Positions 26,222 to 39,745 of a DNA stretch of 45,093 nt are shown piece after piece. Source of the DNA: JBBQER01 sp052148155. Lineage in GTDB: Bacteria > Actinomycetota > Acidimicrobiia > IMCC26256 > PALSA-610. Below the pieces are notes generated by a model. The model had not been told where the DNA came from. It saw nothing but the letters and a program-made list of their open reading frames with translations, and did not search any database. The stretch covers positions 1 to 45,093 of the forward strand of contig JBKQIY010000057.1 of the NCBI GenBank assembly GCA_052148155.1, written 5' to 3'. The stretch's first letter is position 1, and each line of letters begins with the position of its first letter. The position numbers were made by a program, and so were the translations under genes.

Positions 26222-26720
26222 TTAACTCGAAGCCGATAGCTCCACGTCGTGGCGGGCCGCGAGCCGCTCACAAACCACAGCGCTCGGGACGCCCAAGCGT
26301 TCAGCGGCGGCGCGCAAATACACGACAAGCGCGTGGTGCCCAGACCCACAAGTCATCAGTCCGCCACCACCCGACCTCATCGAGCAAACCTGGATCGACG
26401 CCGGCCCGGATCATCGCCGCAGCACGAGTCGCGTACTTGCTCTTGTGATGTTCCGCCTTGGTCAGCCGGGGGCACTCCGGCAGGTAACGCTGACAGATCT
26501 GCTCGAACTCGATCGGGCTGGACCCGAGACGCGCCCGACGCTTCGATGCATCAGCCGCGAGGTCCAAGAGCACGTCACCCGGGAACGTGTTGTGCGGTGG
26601 ATGCAACAGCGCGAGCTGGCCCTGCAACTCGTCGAGTTCGGTACCGGTGGCCATCCCGGAGAGCGCGATTCGTATCGCGTGCACACGATCTTCGGGAGTC
26701 GAAACGCGCCTCTTCACCAT
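26222..26720 (-). pseudogene. Conserved actinobacterial hypothetical protein, frameshifted near its C-terminus
   Basis: Starts MVKRRVSTPEDRVHAIR and contains QICQRYLPECPRLTKAEHH, IRAGVDPGLLDEVGWWRTDD and LWVW, typical of a widespread actinobacterial family of unknown function. After DDLWVW (around 26335-26345) the frame is lost, but the expected ending is readable one frame over: HHALVVYLRAAAERLG, PSAVVCERLAARHDVEL, stop at 26222. A one-base deletion explains it. Function unknown; the family often occurs in mobile regions. Confidence 0.75.
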
Positions 26721-26973
26721 GACCCTCACCGTAGGCGGACACCCCGAACTGCACGTGCAGCCCACCATCCGGTCCACGGGTCCCACCGCCGTCAACCGAC
26801 CGCGAAAGGTTGCCTGGCCCAGATCACGATGGGGACGCGGTTCCCCCAGTGGCAGTCCGATTCCGCAGGAACCAGAAAATCGGTAGCCGATTACCGATGC
26901 GGGACCGGTCCGACCGTTCTTACGCTCGGCGAGGACCGGATAGTCGTCTACGACGCGGAACGGATGGTGCGAG

Positions 26974-31686
<4,713 letters not shown>

Positions 31687-31886
31687 ACCCTCAATCCGAT
31701 CGCGTTACCCAACGCGACGACCTGAGCGTCAAAGAAGAACGCAGGAGCAAGGGCACGAACGCGGCTCCAACATCGCGAGACCGTTACGGCTCGCCGGGCG
31801 ATCTTCGAGACTGCCAGTTTCTACCCGAGTGATGGTCTCCGAACGTGAGACAAAGTCCGAATCCCGCGGCCGGCCGTCCCACGTCA

Positions 31887-32405
31887 TCATTCAGGTTCGA
31901 GCGCGCGAATAGCGTCCCATATCGGAGCGGACACGGCAGCCCAGGTCGGGAGGTCGCCGCGCTCACCGCGCGACATCTCGGTTGTAGCGACGCCGGATTT
32001 CAGCGAACGGCGTGCGTTCTTCTTGACCGGTTTCTTGTTGTCGAACAGTTCGGCAACCGCTGTCGCAGCGTAGGCGTCGAGCTCCGGTTGGACGTGGCTG
32101 TAGCTGTCGAGCGTGATGCCCGTCGTCGTCGCGTGCCCCAGTCGCTCGCTTACGACCTTCGGATGGATCCCGGCCTGCAGAGCAAGCGTCGCCCAGGTGT
32201 GACGCAGGTCATAATCGTGCAGACGGATCTTCGGCACGTCGGCTCGCTCGCAGGCCGTAACGAAACGGCGCGTGAAGCGACTCGGGTGTAACGCGCTGCC
32301 ATCCTCGTTGCAGAACACAAGGTCGTTGTCTTGCCACGCCTCACTGGCGTTCAGGCGTTCCTCGAGCTGCCGGCGCCGATGCGCCGCCGCCGACGACTCG
32401 GGCGG
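31887..32405 (-). pseudogene. Tyrosine recombinase (integrase) C-terminal remnant
   Basis: Readable from RRRQLEERLNASEAWQDND through VFCNEDGSALHPSRFTRRF and HDYDLRHTWATLALQAGIHP to VVSERLGHATTTGITLDSYS, the catalytic domain of phage-type integrases, including the RxxH box and the C-terminal nucleophile tyrosine. The N-terminal arm-binding and core-binding domains and the first catalytic arginine are missing. The homology begins immediately after the stop of the BTAD regulator gene, in the same frame, so a deletion or insertion joined them. An in-frame ATG/GTG internal start is possible but the product would be inactive. Confidence 0.85.
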
Positions 32406-35400
32406 TCAGCGGCGCACGGCTTCGCTCTTCTTCGCCCAGCTGAGCAGTTTACGCTTGGCACAGATGGCATCGGCTTCATCGAGCCAGTCGAGGGCATCGG
32501 CGTCGAGCGCACCCGTTCGGCGGAGGCGTGACTGTGCGAGCGCGATCAAGGTCGTTGCACGGTGATACTCCCAGCCGAACGCAGTGGCCGTACCGAGCGC
32601 TGCGTGCAGATAGTCGTCGGCGACGTCGTGTCGACCCAGCAGCGAAGCCAGCTTGCCGAGATACGCCGAAACCGGTCCCTGGCTACTGCCCCCGCTGAAC
32701 GCGACCTCGGCGGCGAACGGCTCGATGATCGGGAAGAGCAGTGCTGCCGCGTCTGCGTCGTCGAGTTCGATGGCCAGCACGGCGTACCCGATCACCGCCG
32801 TCATCCAGAATGCGTCGCGCGGGATCTCGGAGAAGCCGGCCGCGAGGCCAACGGCCAGGATCTCGCGCGCGTTTTCCTCGCGTCCGACCGCCGCGCAGAT
32901 GATCGCATACGCGATCCGCAGCGGAGACGCGGTCGGCGCGTCGTTCGACATCTGCTCGACGACGGGAAACAGCTCGGCGTGTCGACCCCCGAAGCTCCCA
33001 ATGGCGAAGAAGCCAGCCGCGAACACCGTGAAGGCATCCGGCTCCCCGATCTGCATCCCGAGGTCGACGTTCTCCCCCGCGATGCGTTCCGCGTCGTCCA
33101 GCCGCGCCGCCATCGTCGCTTCGAAGGTCTCGTAGATGCCGAGGGTCCAACGCATGCGCGGCGCGCCGATCTCGGAGGCGATGGCGCGCAGCTTCGCGAG
33201 GCTGTGCGCGGCGGCCACAGGATCTGCCAATTCGATCGCCACCGTGTACGCCGCCACATGGGTCGTAAATTCGAGCAGTGGGTCGCCGGACGCCGCAGCC
33301 GCTGCGACGGCCCGCGCGGCGACGGCCGCTCGGAGCGCCGACGAGCCGGGCGCCCAGAGCGCGTAGAGCACGGACGACGCGATTGCGGGGAGCAACGTCG
33401 GATCCACACTGGTCGTGGCGAGGTCGAGGGCCTGCCGGGCGACGGCCTCGCGCAGCTGCTCGCGCGGCGTATGGATCAGGGTTTGCGCGAACAGGGCGAG
33501 CAGCCGGGCGTACGTAGCGACGTCGTCTGGTTCGGCGACCGCGACGGCCGCTTCGACGATCTTCAACTGCGTCGGCGCGAACGCGCCGATCTGCATGAAT
33601 CCACGGTCGGTCGCCAACGCGGCCCGGATGAGCACCGCCCGCGCGTCACAACGCGCGGCCAGGTCGGCGCCTTGCTGCAACGTCGCATACGCATCAGGGT
33701 CGCCGGCGCGGTGAAGCGCCTCTCCGAGCCTCACGACGAGGTCGGCGCGCTCCGCGTCCGGCCGTTCGAGCGCAGCGCAGTGTTCGAGCGCGGTGCGATA
33801 CCAGGTTGCCGCTTCGCTCGGTGCGAGGTGCGCGAGCGCGTAGTCGCCGGCCACCGTGGCCCAACGCATCGCGTCGGGCAAGAGACCGCCGAGCGCGCAG
33901 TGACGGGCGAGCTGTGCGACCGTCTTCTGCGACCCGCCGTCGGCGTGCTGCTCCAGCGCATGGGCGGCCCGCTCGTGCAGCCGCCGGCGCCGGAGCGGTG
34001 GCAACTCCGCGTACAGCGCGTCGGCGACGAGCGCATGGGTGAATCGCATCACCCCGGCTGCCGGATCGGCCGGCGCCAACAAGCCGGACACGGTCGCAGC
34101 ATCGAGGGCCTGATCGATTGCCGCTTCGTCGACGTCGACGAGCGCGCGCAGCGCGGCGTCGTCGAATTCGACACCGAGCACCGCGCCGGCTGAAAGGACC
34201 TCCGCGGTCTCGGCGCCGAGCGCGGCGACGCGGCTCCACACCACGTCGCGCAAGCTGGGCGGGATTGTGCCTTCGGATCGGGCGCCGGAGAAGCGGACCG
34301 TGTCGACATCGCGCTCGACTTGACCGGACTCGACCCAGTGGCGGATGAGTTGCGTCGCGTACAGCGGGTTGCCGGCGGAATCATCGCGAAGGCGGGCGGC
34401 GACTGCGGCCGCGCTCGCACCTGCCTCGATGGCCACGAGATCGGCGAGGTCCGCGTCGTCGAATCCCCGCAGCGCGATGCGGTGCGCGTCGTTCCGGTCA
34501 AGGTCGGCGAGTACGACACGCAGTCCTTCGCCGATGTGCTCGACGTCGTCGCGAAAGCTGGCGATCAACAACACGGGCGCGTCGACGAGCGCGCGCGTGA
34601 TATGGCGCAGCAACTCCAATGCGGTCGGTTCCGCCCAATGCAGGTCGTCGAGCATCACGACGAGGCCGTCGGCGCCCGCGATCCGTCGCAGCAGGTCCGC
34701 GACGGCCTCGAAGAGCACGAAGCGTTCGGTCGCGTCGTCGCTCGAGGTGGGGTCGGGTACCTCGACGCGTGCGGCGAGCTGCGGAGCGATGCGTTGGAGC
34801 TCGCCGCCGCAACGGGCCGCGTGAGCCTCGAGCAACGCGGTCGAGACCTGTTCGACGCACCATCCAACCAAGCTTCGGAACGGCTGTAACGGCACGACGC
34901 CTTCGTCGCAGCGCGCGTACAACACGGTCCCGCCGTGCCGGTCGCGCACGTCGGCGGCGAACGCGCCGAGCAGCGTGGTCTTGCCGATGCCCGCCTCGCC
35001 GCTCAGCAAGATCGTCTGCAAAGCGGACTCCCGCGACTGGTTCGCGGCCTCGGCCAGTGTCCTGCGTTCCCAAGAACGCCCGATCAACGGCCCCTGCGTC
35101 ACCAGTGCACCGGGTAGCGGGAGGTCGACCTTGACGGTCGCCCAACTCGTTGCGATGCGCCGTTCGATCTCGCGTACCTCGACGGACGGTTCGGTCCCGA
35201 CCGCTTCCGCCAACAACGCGCGGTACTGCTGGAACGCGCGCAACGCCTCCGCTTGGCGGCCCTCGCCCGCGAGCGCCTCCATCAACAGACCGCGCGGCCG
35301 GTCGCGAAGCGGGTAGACCGCGACGTGGGCCTCAAGCCGAGCGACGGCGTCCGACCACCGCGACGCGGCGATCAGTGCCGCGGCCAGATCCTCGGTAGCC

Positions 35401-35846
35401 GACGCGTGCAATTCGGCGAGTCGCGCCGCTTCGCCCGCCGCCCACTCCTCGCCCGCGAATTCCTCGAGCGCGGCACCTCTCCACCGCGCGAGTGCACGTT
35501 CGAACGTTCCGATCGGGCCGCGTTCGGCCGCGGTCGCGATCTCGCGGCAGAACACATCCGCGTCCACATCGACGGCCAGGCGGTATCCCGTAGATGCCGT
35601 CGACAGGTTCCCGTCGCCGAGCACCTTCCGCAGCCGCGACACCTGTGTGCGCAACGCGCCGGGCGAGACGTCGAGCGCATCGGCCAGCCACTCGGGACGC
35701 AGCGACGTTCGGGTGTGCAGCGCGAGCACCGCGAGCAGCCGCCGCTGGCTCACACTGGACAGGTCGACGACCCGACCCGACGACATCACGACCTGCACCG
35801 GGCCCAACACCCGGACGAAGTCGACACCGTCCGGGACGTTTCTCAC
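32406..35846 (-). CDS. SARP/BTAD transcriptional regulator with ATPase and TPR domains
   Basis: About 1146 residues. N-terminal winged helix (VRVLGPVQVVMSSGRVVDLS...SPGALRTQVSRLRKVLGDG) and bacterial transcriptional activator domain (FCREIATAAERGPIGTFERALARWRG...) to residue 245. ATPase from about 260 with LLSGEAGIGKTTLLGAF and VVMLDDLHWAEPTALELLRH, then TPR-like helices to the end. Such AfsR-like proteins activate neighbouring promoters, often for secondary metabolism. GTG at 35846 is preferred because an upstream ATG (35954) would cross the divergent small gene. No obvious target cluster lies beside it. Confidence 0.88.
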   Translation of the reverse strand: MRNVPDGVDFVRVLGPVQVVMSSGRVVDLSSVSQRRLLAVLALHTRTSLRPEWLADALDVSPGALRTQVSRLRKVLGDGNLSTASTGYRLAVDVDADVFCREIATAAERGPIGTFERALARWRGAALEEFAGEEWAAGEAARLAELHASATEDLAAALIAASRWSDAVARLEAHVAVYPLRDRPRGLLMEALAGEGRQAEALRAFQQYRALLAEAVGTEPSVEVREIERRIATSWATVKVDLPLPGALVTQGPLIGRSWERRTLAEAANQSRESALQTILLSGEAGIGKTTLLGAFAADVRDRHGGTVLYARCDEGVVPLQPFRSLVGWCVEQVSTALLEAHAARCGGELQRIAPQLAARVEVPDPTSSDDATERFVLFEAVADLLRRIAGADGLVVMLDDLHWAEPTALELLRHITRALVDAPVLLIASFRDDVEHIGEGLRVVLADLDRNDAHRIALRGFDDADLADLVAIEAGASAAAVAARLRDDSAGNPLYATQLIRHWVESGQVERDVDTVRFSGARSEGTIPPSLRDVVWSRVAALGAETAEVLSAGAVLGVEFDDAALRALVDVDEAAIDQALDAATVSGLLAPADPAAGVMRFTHALVADALYAELPPLRRRRLHERAAHALEQHADGGSQKTVAQLARHCALGGLLPDAMRWATVAGDYALAHLAPSEAATWYRTALEHCAALERPDAERADLVVRLGEALHRAGDPDAYATLQQGADLAARCDARAVLIRAALATDRGFMQIGAFAPTQLKIVEAAVAVAEPDDVATYARLLALFAQTLIHTPREQLREAVARQALDLATTSVDPTLLPAIASSVLYALWAPGSSALRAAVAARAVAAAAASGDPLLEFTTHVAAYTVAIELADPVAAAHSLAKLRAIASEIGAPRMRWTLGIYETFEATMAARLDDAERIAGENVDLGMQIGEPDAFTVFAAGFFAIGSFGGRHAELFPVVEQMSNDAPTASPLRIAYAIICAAVGREENAREILAVGLAAGFSEIPRDAFWMTAVIGYAVLAIELDDADAAALLFPIIEPFAAEVAFSGGSSQGPVSAYLGKLASLLGRHDVADDYLHAALGTATAFGWEYHRATTLIALAQSRLRRTGALDADALDWLDEADAICAKRKLLSWAKKSEAVRR

Positions 35847-35924
35847 CCGCAAATACTCGCATGCGGCGCGGGCGGCCGGCCGCGGTGACACACGACTGAA
35901 ACGGGCTTGCCGCAAAGTCGAGGC

Positions 35925-36188
35925 ATGTTCGTCGGTGTCATCCATCACATCCACGACCCCGACGGGTTCCGGGCGGCCGAAGCCAAGGCGCGTGCGGACG
36001 GACTGCCGGAAGGGTTCGCGTTGGCGATCAACGCAACGTCGCGCGATCGCCGAATCGGGATCGGCGTGTGGGAGGGCGCGTCGGTGACCGCCGTCCGCGA
36101 CGTCGTCGAGCGTGCGGTCGGACCGTTCGCCGACAACGAGTACTACGAGATGAAGGTCGACGGCCTCCCACCGCAGCGCCGGCCGTAG
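35925..36188 (+). CDS. Small conserved protein of unknown function
   Basis: 87 residues, MFVGVIHHIHDPDGFRAAEA then LPEGFALAINATSRDRR and IGIGVWEGASVTAVRDVVER, resembling a ferredoxin-like dimeric barrel. Divergent from the BTAD regulator with about 78 bp between starts, so it is a plausible target or reporter of that regulator. Ends just before a strong hairpin terminator. No function assignable. Confidence 0.7.
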   Translation: MFVGVIHHIHDPDGFRAAEAKARADGLPEGFALAINATSRDRRIGIGVWEGASVTAVRDVVERAVGPFADNEYYEMKVDGLPPQRRP

Positions 36189-36213
36189 CCACGGACCGGC
36201 GCGCGGAGACGTA

Positions 36214-36247
36214 AGAAGGGGGCCGGTCCGAAGACCGACCCCCTTCT
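36214..36247. terminator. Bidirectional hairpin terminator
   Basis: A 15-bp stem (AGAAGGGGG...GGTC paired with GACC...CCCCCTTCT, one mismatch) around a CGAA loop, between the ends of two convergent genes. The AGAA/TTCT base of the stem supplies an A/T-tract on both strands. Confidence 0.85.
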
Positions 36248-36272
36248 GTTGTTGGTCTATCTGGGCCGGGAG

Positions 36273-37094
36273 TTAGCAGGGCGGAGTGGCAACGGTGTTG
36301 GACGTGATCGACGTTCCGAACTGGGTAGTCCCCGTGAAGTACGCGTTGCCTTCCGGACCGGGGTTTCCGCACTCGAAGAGTGCCCCTAGGGAGGTTGTGT
36401 TGACGGTGCCGTCCGCGGCAACCACAAACCCCTCCGTCGCGCAACCAGGAAAGCCGTTGCTGCAGCCCGAAATGCTGGACCCGGGCTGCAATCCGGAACC
36501 GGTCAGGACTCCCCAGGCGCCGCCGACCGCCTCATTACTGAAGGTGAGTGTGGGCACGACGCAGGTGAAGGTCGTCGCGCCGGTACCCGGGTCGACGGCT
36601 TCCGTGATTTGACCCTGGGCTGTTCCCTTGGTGCAGGCCGAACCGACGATCGATCCAGCCGGGCCGGTACCCCCGACCGGACCTGCCGGACCGGTGCCAC
36701 CCTGGAGACCGGTGCCACCTTGGGGACCCTGGAGACCGGTACCACCGGTAGCACCGGGCACACCTTGCGGACCGGTACCGCCCGGGAGTCCCGGTACACC
36801 TTGGAGACCGGTGCCACCGGTAGCGCCGGGCACACCTTGTGCACCCGTGCCGCCAGTCGCGCCAGCTGTGCCGGCCTGGTTCCAGGACACGACGGTCTGT
36901 CCCCGGGGGCAAGTCGGTGCCTTATTGACCGTGATGAACAACGGGTTCACATACCCGTTGAACGAACAGGCGTAGTAGGTGTTCGGCGTCGGACTGGTCG
37001 ATGCGACCGCATACGTGACACCCCCGACCAACGTCGTGACCGCAATCGCGACCACCACAGCGACGGTCACACGCGAACCAAGAATCTTGCGCAC
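36273..37094 (-). CDS. Collagen-like secreted or membrane-anchored protein
   Basis: 273 residues from GTG (GGAGG five bases upstream). A single hydrophobic segment (VTVAVVVAIAVTTLVGGVTYAV) acts as signal or anchor. A Cys-containing head (YYACSFNGYVNPLF, TCPRGQTVVSWNQ) is followed by 24 Gly-X-Y triplets at about residues 75-146 (GVP, GAT, GLQ, GGT, GPQ, GPA), then a C-terminal domain with four cysteines (TFTCVVP, SGCSNGFPGC, LFECGNP) ending in PPC. Bacterial collagen-like proteins trimerise at the cell surface. The triplet region is also a DNA repeat. Function unknown; adhesion is likely. Confidence 0.85.
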   Translation of the reverse strand: MRKILGSRVTVAVVVAIAVTTLVGGVTYAVASTSPTPNTYYACSFNGYVNPLFITVNKAPTCPRGQTVVSWNQAGTAGATGGTGAQGVPGATGGTGLQGVPGLPGGTGPQGVPGATGGTGLQGPQGGTGLQGGTGPAGPVGGTGPAGSIVGSACTKGTAQGQITEAVDPGTGATTFTCVVPTLTFSNEAVGGAWGVLTGSGLQPGSSISGCSNGFPGCATEGFVVAADGTVNTTSLGALFECGNPGPEGNAYFTGTTQFGTSITSNTVATPPC

Positions 37095-37219
37095 CAGGTC
37101 CTCCAAACCAGATCATCGGATGCTGGAGGCGATCGGCATCGATGCCTCAACGCCATCCTCACGACCGGGTGTTACAGCCGCGTGCCACCCCAGACGGGGC
37201 GCGTTCAAGGTGTCCTGGT

Positions 37220-37404
37220 CAGCGGTGCCCGGAAGAGGAGTCGAAGCTCGACGTCCCGTAGGGGACCGGCGGGTTCAAGCCGCGCTGGTGGGGTCTGCAC
37301 GTCGCACCCCTCTCCACGCCATGCACTCTGATCAGGGCTTTCGCGAAAGCGTCGTCCGCTCCGTGACCTCGAATCCACCTGTTGCGACACCGCGCATTGG
37401 CAAG
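37220..37404 (-). repeat. Degenerate tRNA-Leu 3'-half repeat, copy 2 (putative att remnant)
   Basis: About 37226-37281 aligns with the 3' half of the tRNA-Leu at 39243-39327 with more changes than copy 1 (T-stem and variable arm mutated). The following 120 bp match copy 1 at about 80-85 percent by eye. Lies between the collagen-like gene and the small gene at 37437. Confidence 0.8.
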
Positions 37405-37436
37405 TCCACCCGAGGTCGCCCGGTACTTTGTCGGAT

Positions 37437-37643
37437 GTGGGCAGCACCGAGGAGCCGCGGGAACCAGTACCTGTCATCGTTCCGCCCGAGGAGGCCCTTC
37501 GGCGCGCGCGCCCGCTCCCGAACGCAGATGACTTCGCGATCGAAGGTCTGACGCCCAACGAGTGGAGCACGCTGAACGCAGTTCTCCCTGACCCGTCAGC
37601 GGCGCCTCGTCCCCTATGCGAGGTCGAGTCCAGCGGACCGTGA
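37437..37643 (+). CDS. Small hypothetical protein
   Basis: 68 residues from GTG (a TTG three codons upstream is the alternative): VGSTEEPREPVPVIVPPEEA, then LPNADDFAIEGLTPNEWSTL with acidic, proline-rich composition. No family recognised and no strong ribosome binding site; starts immediately after the tRNA-derived repeat. Confidence 0.45.
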   Translation: MGSTEEPREPVPVIVPPEEALRRARPLPNADDFAIEGLTPNEWSTLNAVLPDPSAAPRPLCEVESSGP

Positions 37644-37690
37644 ATGTGCGAGGGTGAGCCTGGCATATGCACGACGAGGAGGTAATGACC

Positions 37691-38272
37691 ATGGCTTCAC
37701 GCGGCCATCTTCAATCGGTCGGCTCGAGCCTGCGCCCGGCGACGGTGCATCAGCTGAAGGTCACGCTCCGTCAGGTGCGTCCTCCTGTATGGCGACGCAT
37801 CCTCGTCGACTCGTCGTGGACACTGTCCAAGCTCTCCGGGGTGCTGGAGGCGGCGATGGGCTGGTACGGCGGGCATTTGCACGCGTTCGACTCGGATGGA
37901 GTCACCTATGGGCAACCAGACCCGGACTGGGACGTGCGCGACGAGCGTAAAGTTCGTGTCGGCGAAGCCATTCCCGACGTCGGCTCGAAGATGCGGTGGG
38001 ACTACGACTTCGGCGACGGCTGGGAGCACGACGTTGTCGTCGAAGCGATCACCGATCGCGATCCCGCGCAGCATTATCCGAACTGCATCGGCGGGCGCCG
38101 GGCATGTCCACCTGACGACTGCGGCGGTCCCTATGGCTACGCGGAGATGCTCGAGGCGCTTGGCGATCCAGGTCATCCCCGGCACGAAGAGATCGCCGAG
38201 TGGATGCCGCCAGGATTCGATCCCGCCCACTTCGACGCCCGAGAGATCAACCTCCTGCTCGACGCGCCTTGA
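37691..38272 (+). CDS. Plasmid pRiA4b ORF-3 family protein (IS1096 TnpR-like passenger)
   Basis: 193 residues. Diagnostic segments are LKVTLRQVRPPVWRRILVDSS, HLHAFDSDGVTYGQPD, MRWDYDFGDGWEHDVVVE and CIGGRRACPPDDCGGPYGY. The family occurs on plasmids and as the tnpR-like passenger of IS1096; biochemical role unknown. GAGGAGG eight bases upstream supports the ATG of MASRGHLQ over the two ATGs before it. Lies in the short segment between the second and third tRNA-Leu sequences, in keeping with mobile-element content. Confidence 0.88.
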   Translation: MASRGHLQSVGSSLRPATVHQLKVTLRQVRPPVWRRILVDSSWTLSKLSGVLEAAMGWYGGHLHAFDSDGVTYGQPDPDWDVRDERKVRVGEAIPDVGSKMRWDYDFGDGWEHDVVVEAITDRDPAQHYPNCIGGRRACPPDDCGGPYGYAEMLEALGDPGHPRHEEIAEWMPPGFDPAHFDAREINLLLDAP

Positions 38273-38328
38273 ATCCGTGACGCTTGCCGGCACCATTCGC
38301 GTTGGATGTGAAGCGTGACGTTCCCCAC

Positions 38329-38649
38329 CTAGGCGTCGAGGAACACGCGCCGGTCGTCAAACACCGCGGCGACTTCGAGTGTGCCGCCGAGCTCGGTCAC
38401 GATCGCGCGTAGTACGTCGAGTGAGAGTGCGATCTCGCCGGTTTCGATCTGCGAGATCGCGCTCTGTGACTTGCCGATCAGCTCGGCCAGCTCCGCTTGG
38501 GTCACGCCCAACGCCTGTCGCAACTCCGCGAGCCGGTATTGCGCGACCTCCTGAGCCGCCCGCTTCGTCGCCGCGTCGATGCGAGTGCGACGGATCGGGT
38601 CACGACGGGCCGCGTCGGTTAGCTCGGAGAACTTCTTGGTCTTGGGCAT
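38329..38649 (-). CDS. higA: HigA-type antitoxin, Xre helix-turn-helix
   Basis: 106 residues. Residues 42-88 are an Xre-family helix-turn-helix: LRQALGVTQAELAELIGKSQ, then SAISQIETGEIALSLDVLRA; the C-terminus (GGTLEVAAVFDDRRVFLDA) is the usual dimer strand. Toxin gene upstream with TGATG overlap is the HigB-HigA order. The antitoxin should bind the palindrome before the toxin start and repress the pair. Frame intact, unlike the toxin. Confidence 0.88.
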   Translation of the reverse strand: MPKTKKFSELTDAARRDPIRRTRIDAATKRAAQEVAQYRLAELRQALGVTQAELAELIGKSQSAISQIETGEIALSLDVLRAIVTELGGTLEVAAVFDDRRVFLDA

Positions 38650-39016
38650 CAGATCAATCCTTCGTTGCGTAACTCAGCGAGGTGAACGTCGTAGAGGTCG
38701 TCGGCGATCGGCACGTACTCGTCGTACCAGCGGTTCCAGTTGGAGCTCTTCGGATCATCGGGGGACTTGTCGCCGCCGATCAGCAGAAGGGTGGCCCGAC
38801 GCGGATCAAACGCGAACAGCACGCGCAGGCCGGCCGGCACGCGCAGCTCCTTCATGTGTGCGTGACGAGATTGGTGGACCTGGTCGACCAATGGACGCCC
38901 CAATCCCGGGCCATGGGCCTGAGCAGATCGACCCGGGCGATGAGCTCATCCTGCTCCTTCTCATCCAGCGCCGAATACCAATCGGTGAACTCGTCGGTGA
39001 CCTCCACCGCCCACAT
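38649..39016 (-). pseudogene. higB: HigB/RelE-type toxin gene with a frameshift
   Basis: Starts MWAVEVTDEFTDWYSALDEK and EQDELIARVDLL, the normal HigB N-terminus, then loses frame; one frame over continues HGPGLGRPLVDQVHQSRHAH, MKELRVPAGLRVLFAFDPRR and WYDEYVPIADDLYDVHLAEL to the stop at the antitoxin start. A one-base deletion near 38915-38930 fits. A shorter product from an internal start would lack the N-terminal helices of the RelE fold. Loss of toxin with retained antitoxin is a common decay path. Confidence 0.8.
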
Positions 39017-39022
39017 CAACAT

Positions 39023-39048
39023 AAGTTTAGCTAATATTAGTCACACTT
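39023..39048. promoter_or_regulatory. Putative HigA operator/promoter palindrome
   Basis: AT-rich 26-bp imperfect dyad centred on a perfect CTAATATTAG, with AAGT/ACTT outer arms, seven bases upstream of the higB start. AT content contrasts with the surroundings. Confidence 0.7.
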
Positions 39049-39242
39049 ATCAAGGGGGAACGAGAGGCCCAGCGCCGAATGGCGCACAGCCGTGTCGACG
39101 CTGCGGCAGCCGGAAGCCGCACGCGGACGGGTTCGTCAGCCGAGGCAACGCCGTCGACCGGGCGTTAGCAAATTGTGAGCGTGCCCGACCGGATTGCAGG
39201 CGGTATCCAGCCGCCCGCGAACCGTCTGCCCAGTCCAGAGGG

Positions 39243-39327
39243 TGCCCGGAAGAGGAGTCGAACCTCTACGTTCCGTAAGGAACCGGCGGGTTTAAGCCGC
39301 CTGCGTCTGCCGTTCCGCCACCCGGGC
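39243..39327 (-). tRNA. trnL: tRNA-Leu (anticodon UAA)
   Basis: Full cloverleaf on the minus strand. The acceptor GCCCGGG pairs with TCCGGGC; the anticodon stem GGCGG/CCGCC encloses the loop CTTAAAC with anticodon TAA; a long variable arm (TTCCTTACGGAA) marks class II; the T-arm is AGAGG-TTCGACT-CCTCT. It reads UUA leucine codons, rare in such GC-rich genomes (the bldA type). Two partial copies to the left suggest it is an integration site. Confidence 0.95.
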
Positions 39328-39344
39328 CAGGGCCGACACCCAAG

Positions 39345-39668
39345 TTAGGCGGCGGCGGACACTCCAGCGTTCGGGCCCGCCGGCAAGACGGCATCGAGCA
39401 ATGCGCGGCGGATCCGCGATGCGGCCGGTTCTCGTAACGCGTTGGCGATCACGATGCCCTCCACCATGTCGGCGAGCACATCGGGGAATGCACGGTCGCG
39501 GAGCGCGACGGCAACCACCGGGCCGCCCGGGAGCCGGCGGATGGTACGTGGGGCTTCGGGACGGCGCGGTGGAGATCGGAACGCCGGCACCGTCAGTCCG
39601 GCTGCTCGCGCCGCGGCGCCGAGCCGGCGCGCAGCGTGGGCGAAGGCAACGGTCGACGAACGGTCCAT
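39345..39668 (-). CDS. Conserved small hypothetical protein
   Basis: 107 residues from ATG (MDRSSTVAFAHAARRLGAAA), with VPAFRSPPRRPEAPRTIRRLPGG and VVAVALRDRAFPDVLADMVEGIVIANAL. This arrangement beside an acyltransferase gene occurs in actinobacteria as far as I recognise; no function known. Divergent from the acyltransferase gene, about 78 bp between starts. Confidence 0.7.
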   Translation of the reverse strand: MDRSSTVAFAHAARRLGAAARAAGLTVPAFRSPPRRPEAPRTIRRLPGGPVVAVALRDRAFPDVLADMVEGIVIANALREPAASRIRRALLDAVLPAGPNAGVSAAA

Positions 39669-39745
39669 CGCGTCGTATTGAATACCTCGGCTGAGACACG
39701 CACGCGCCGTTTGCAAGTCGGGCTCGATTCCGGTTGGCTTCTTGG

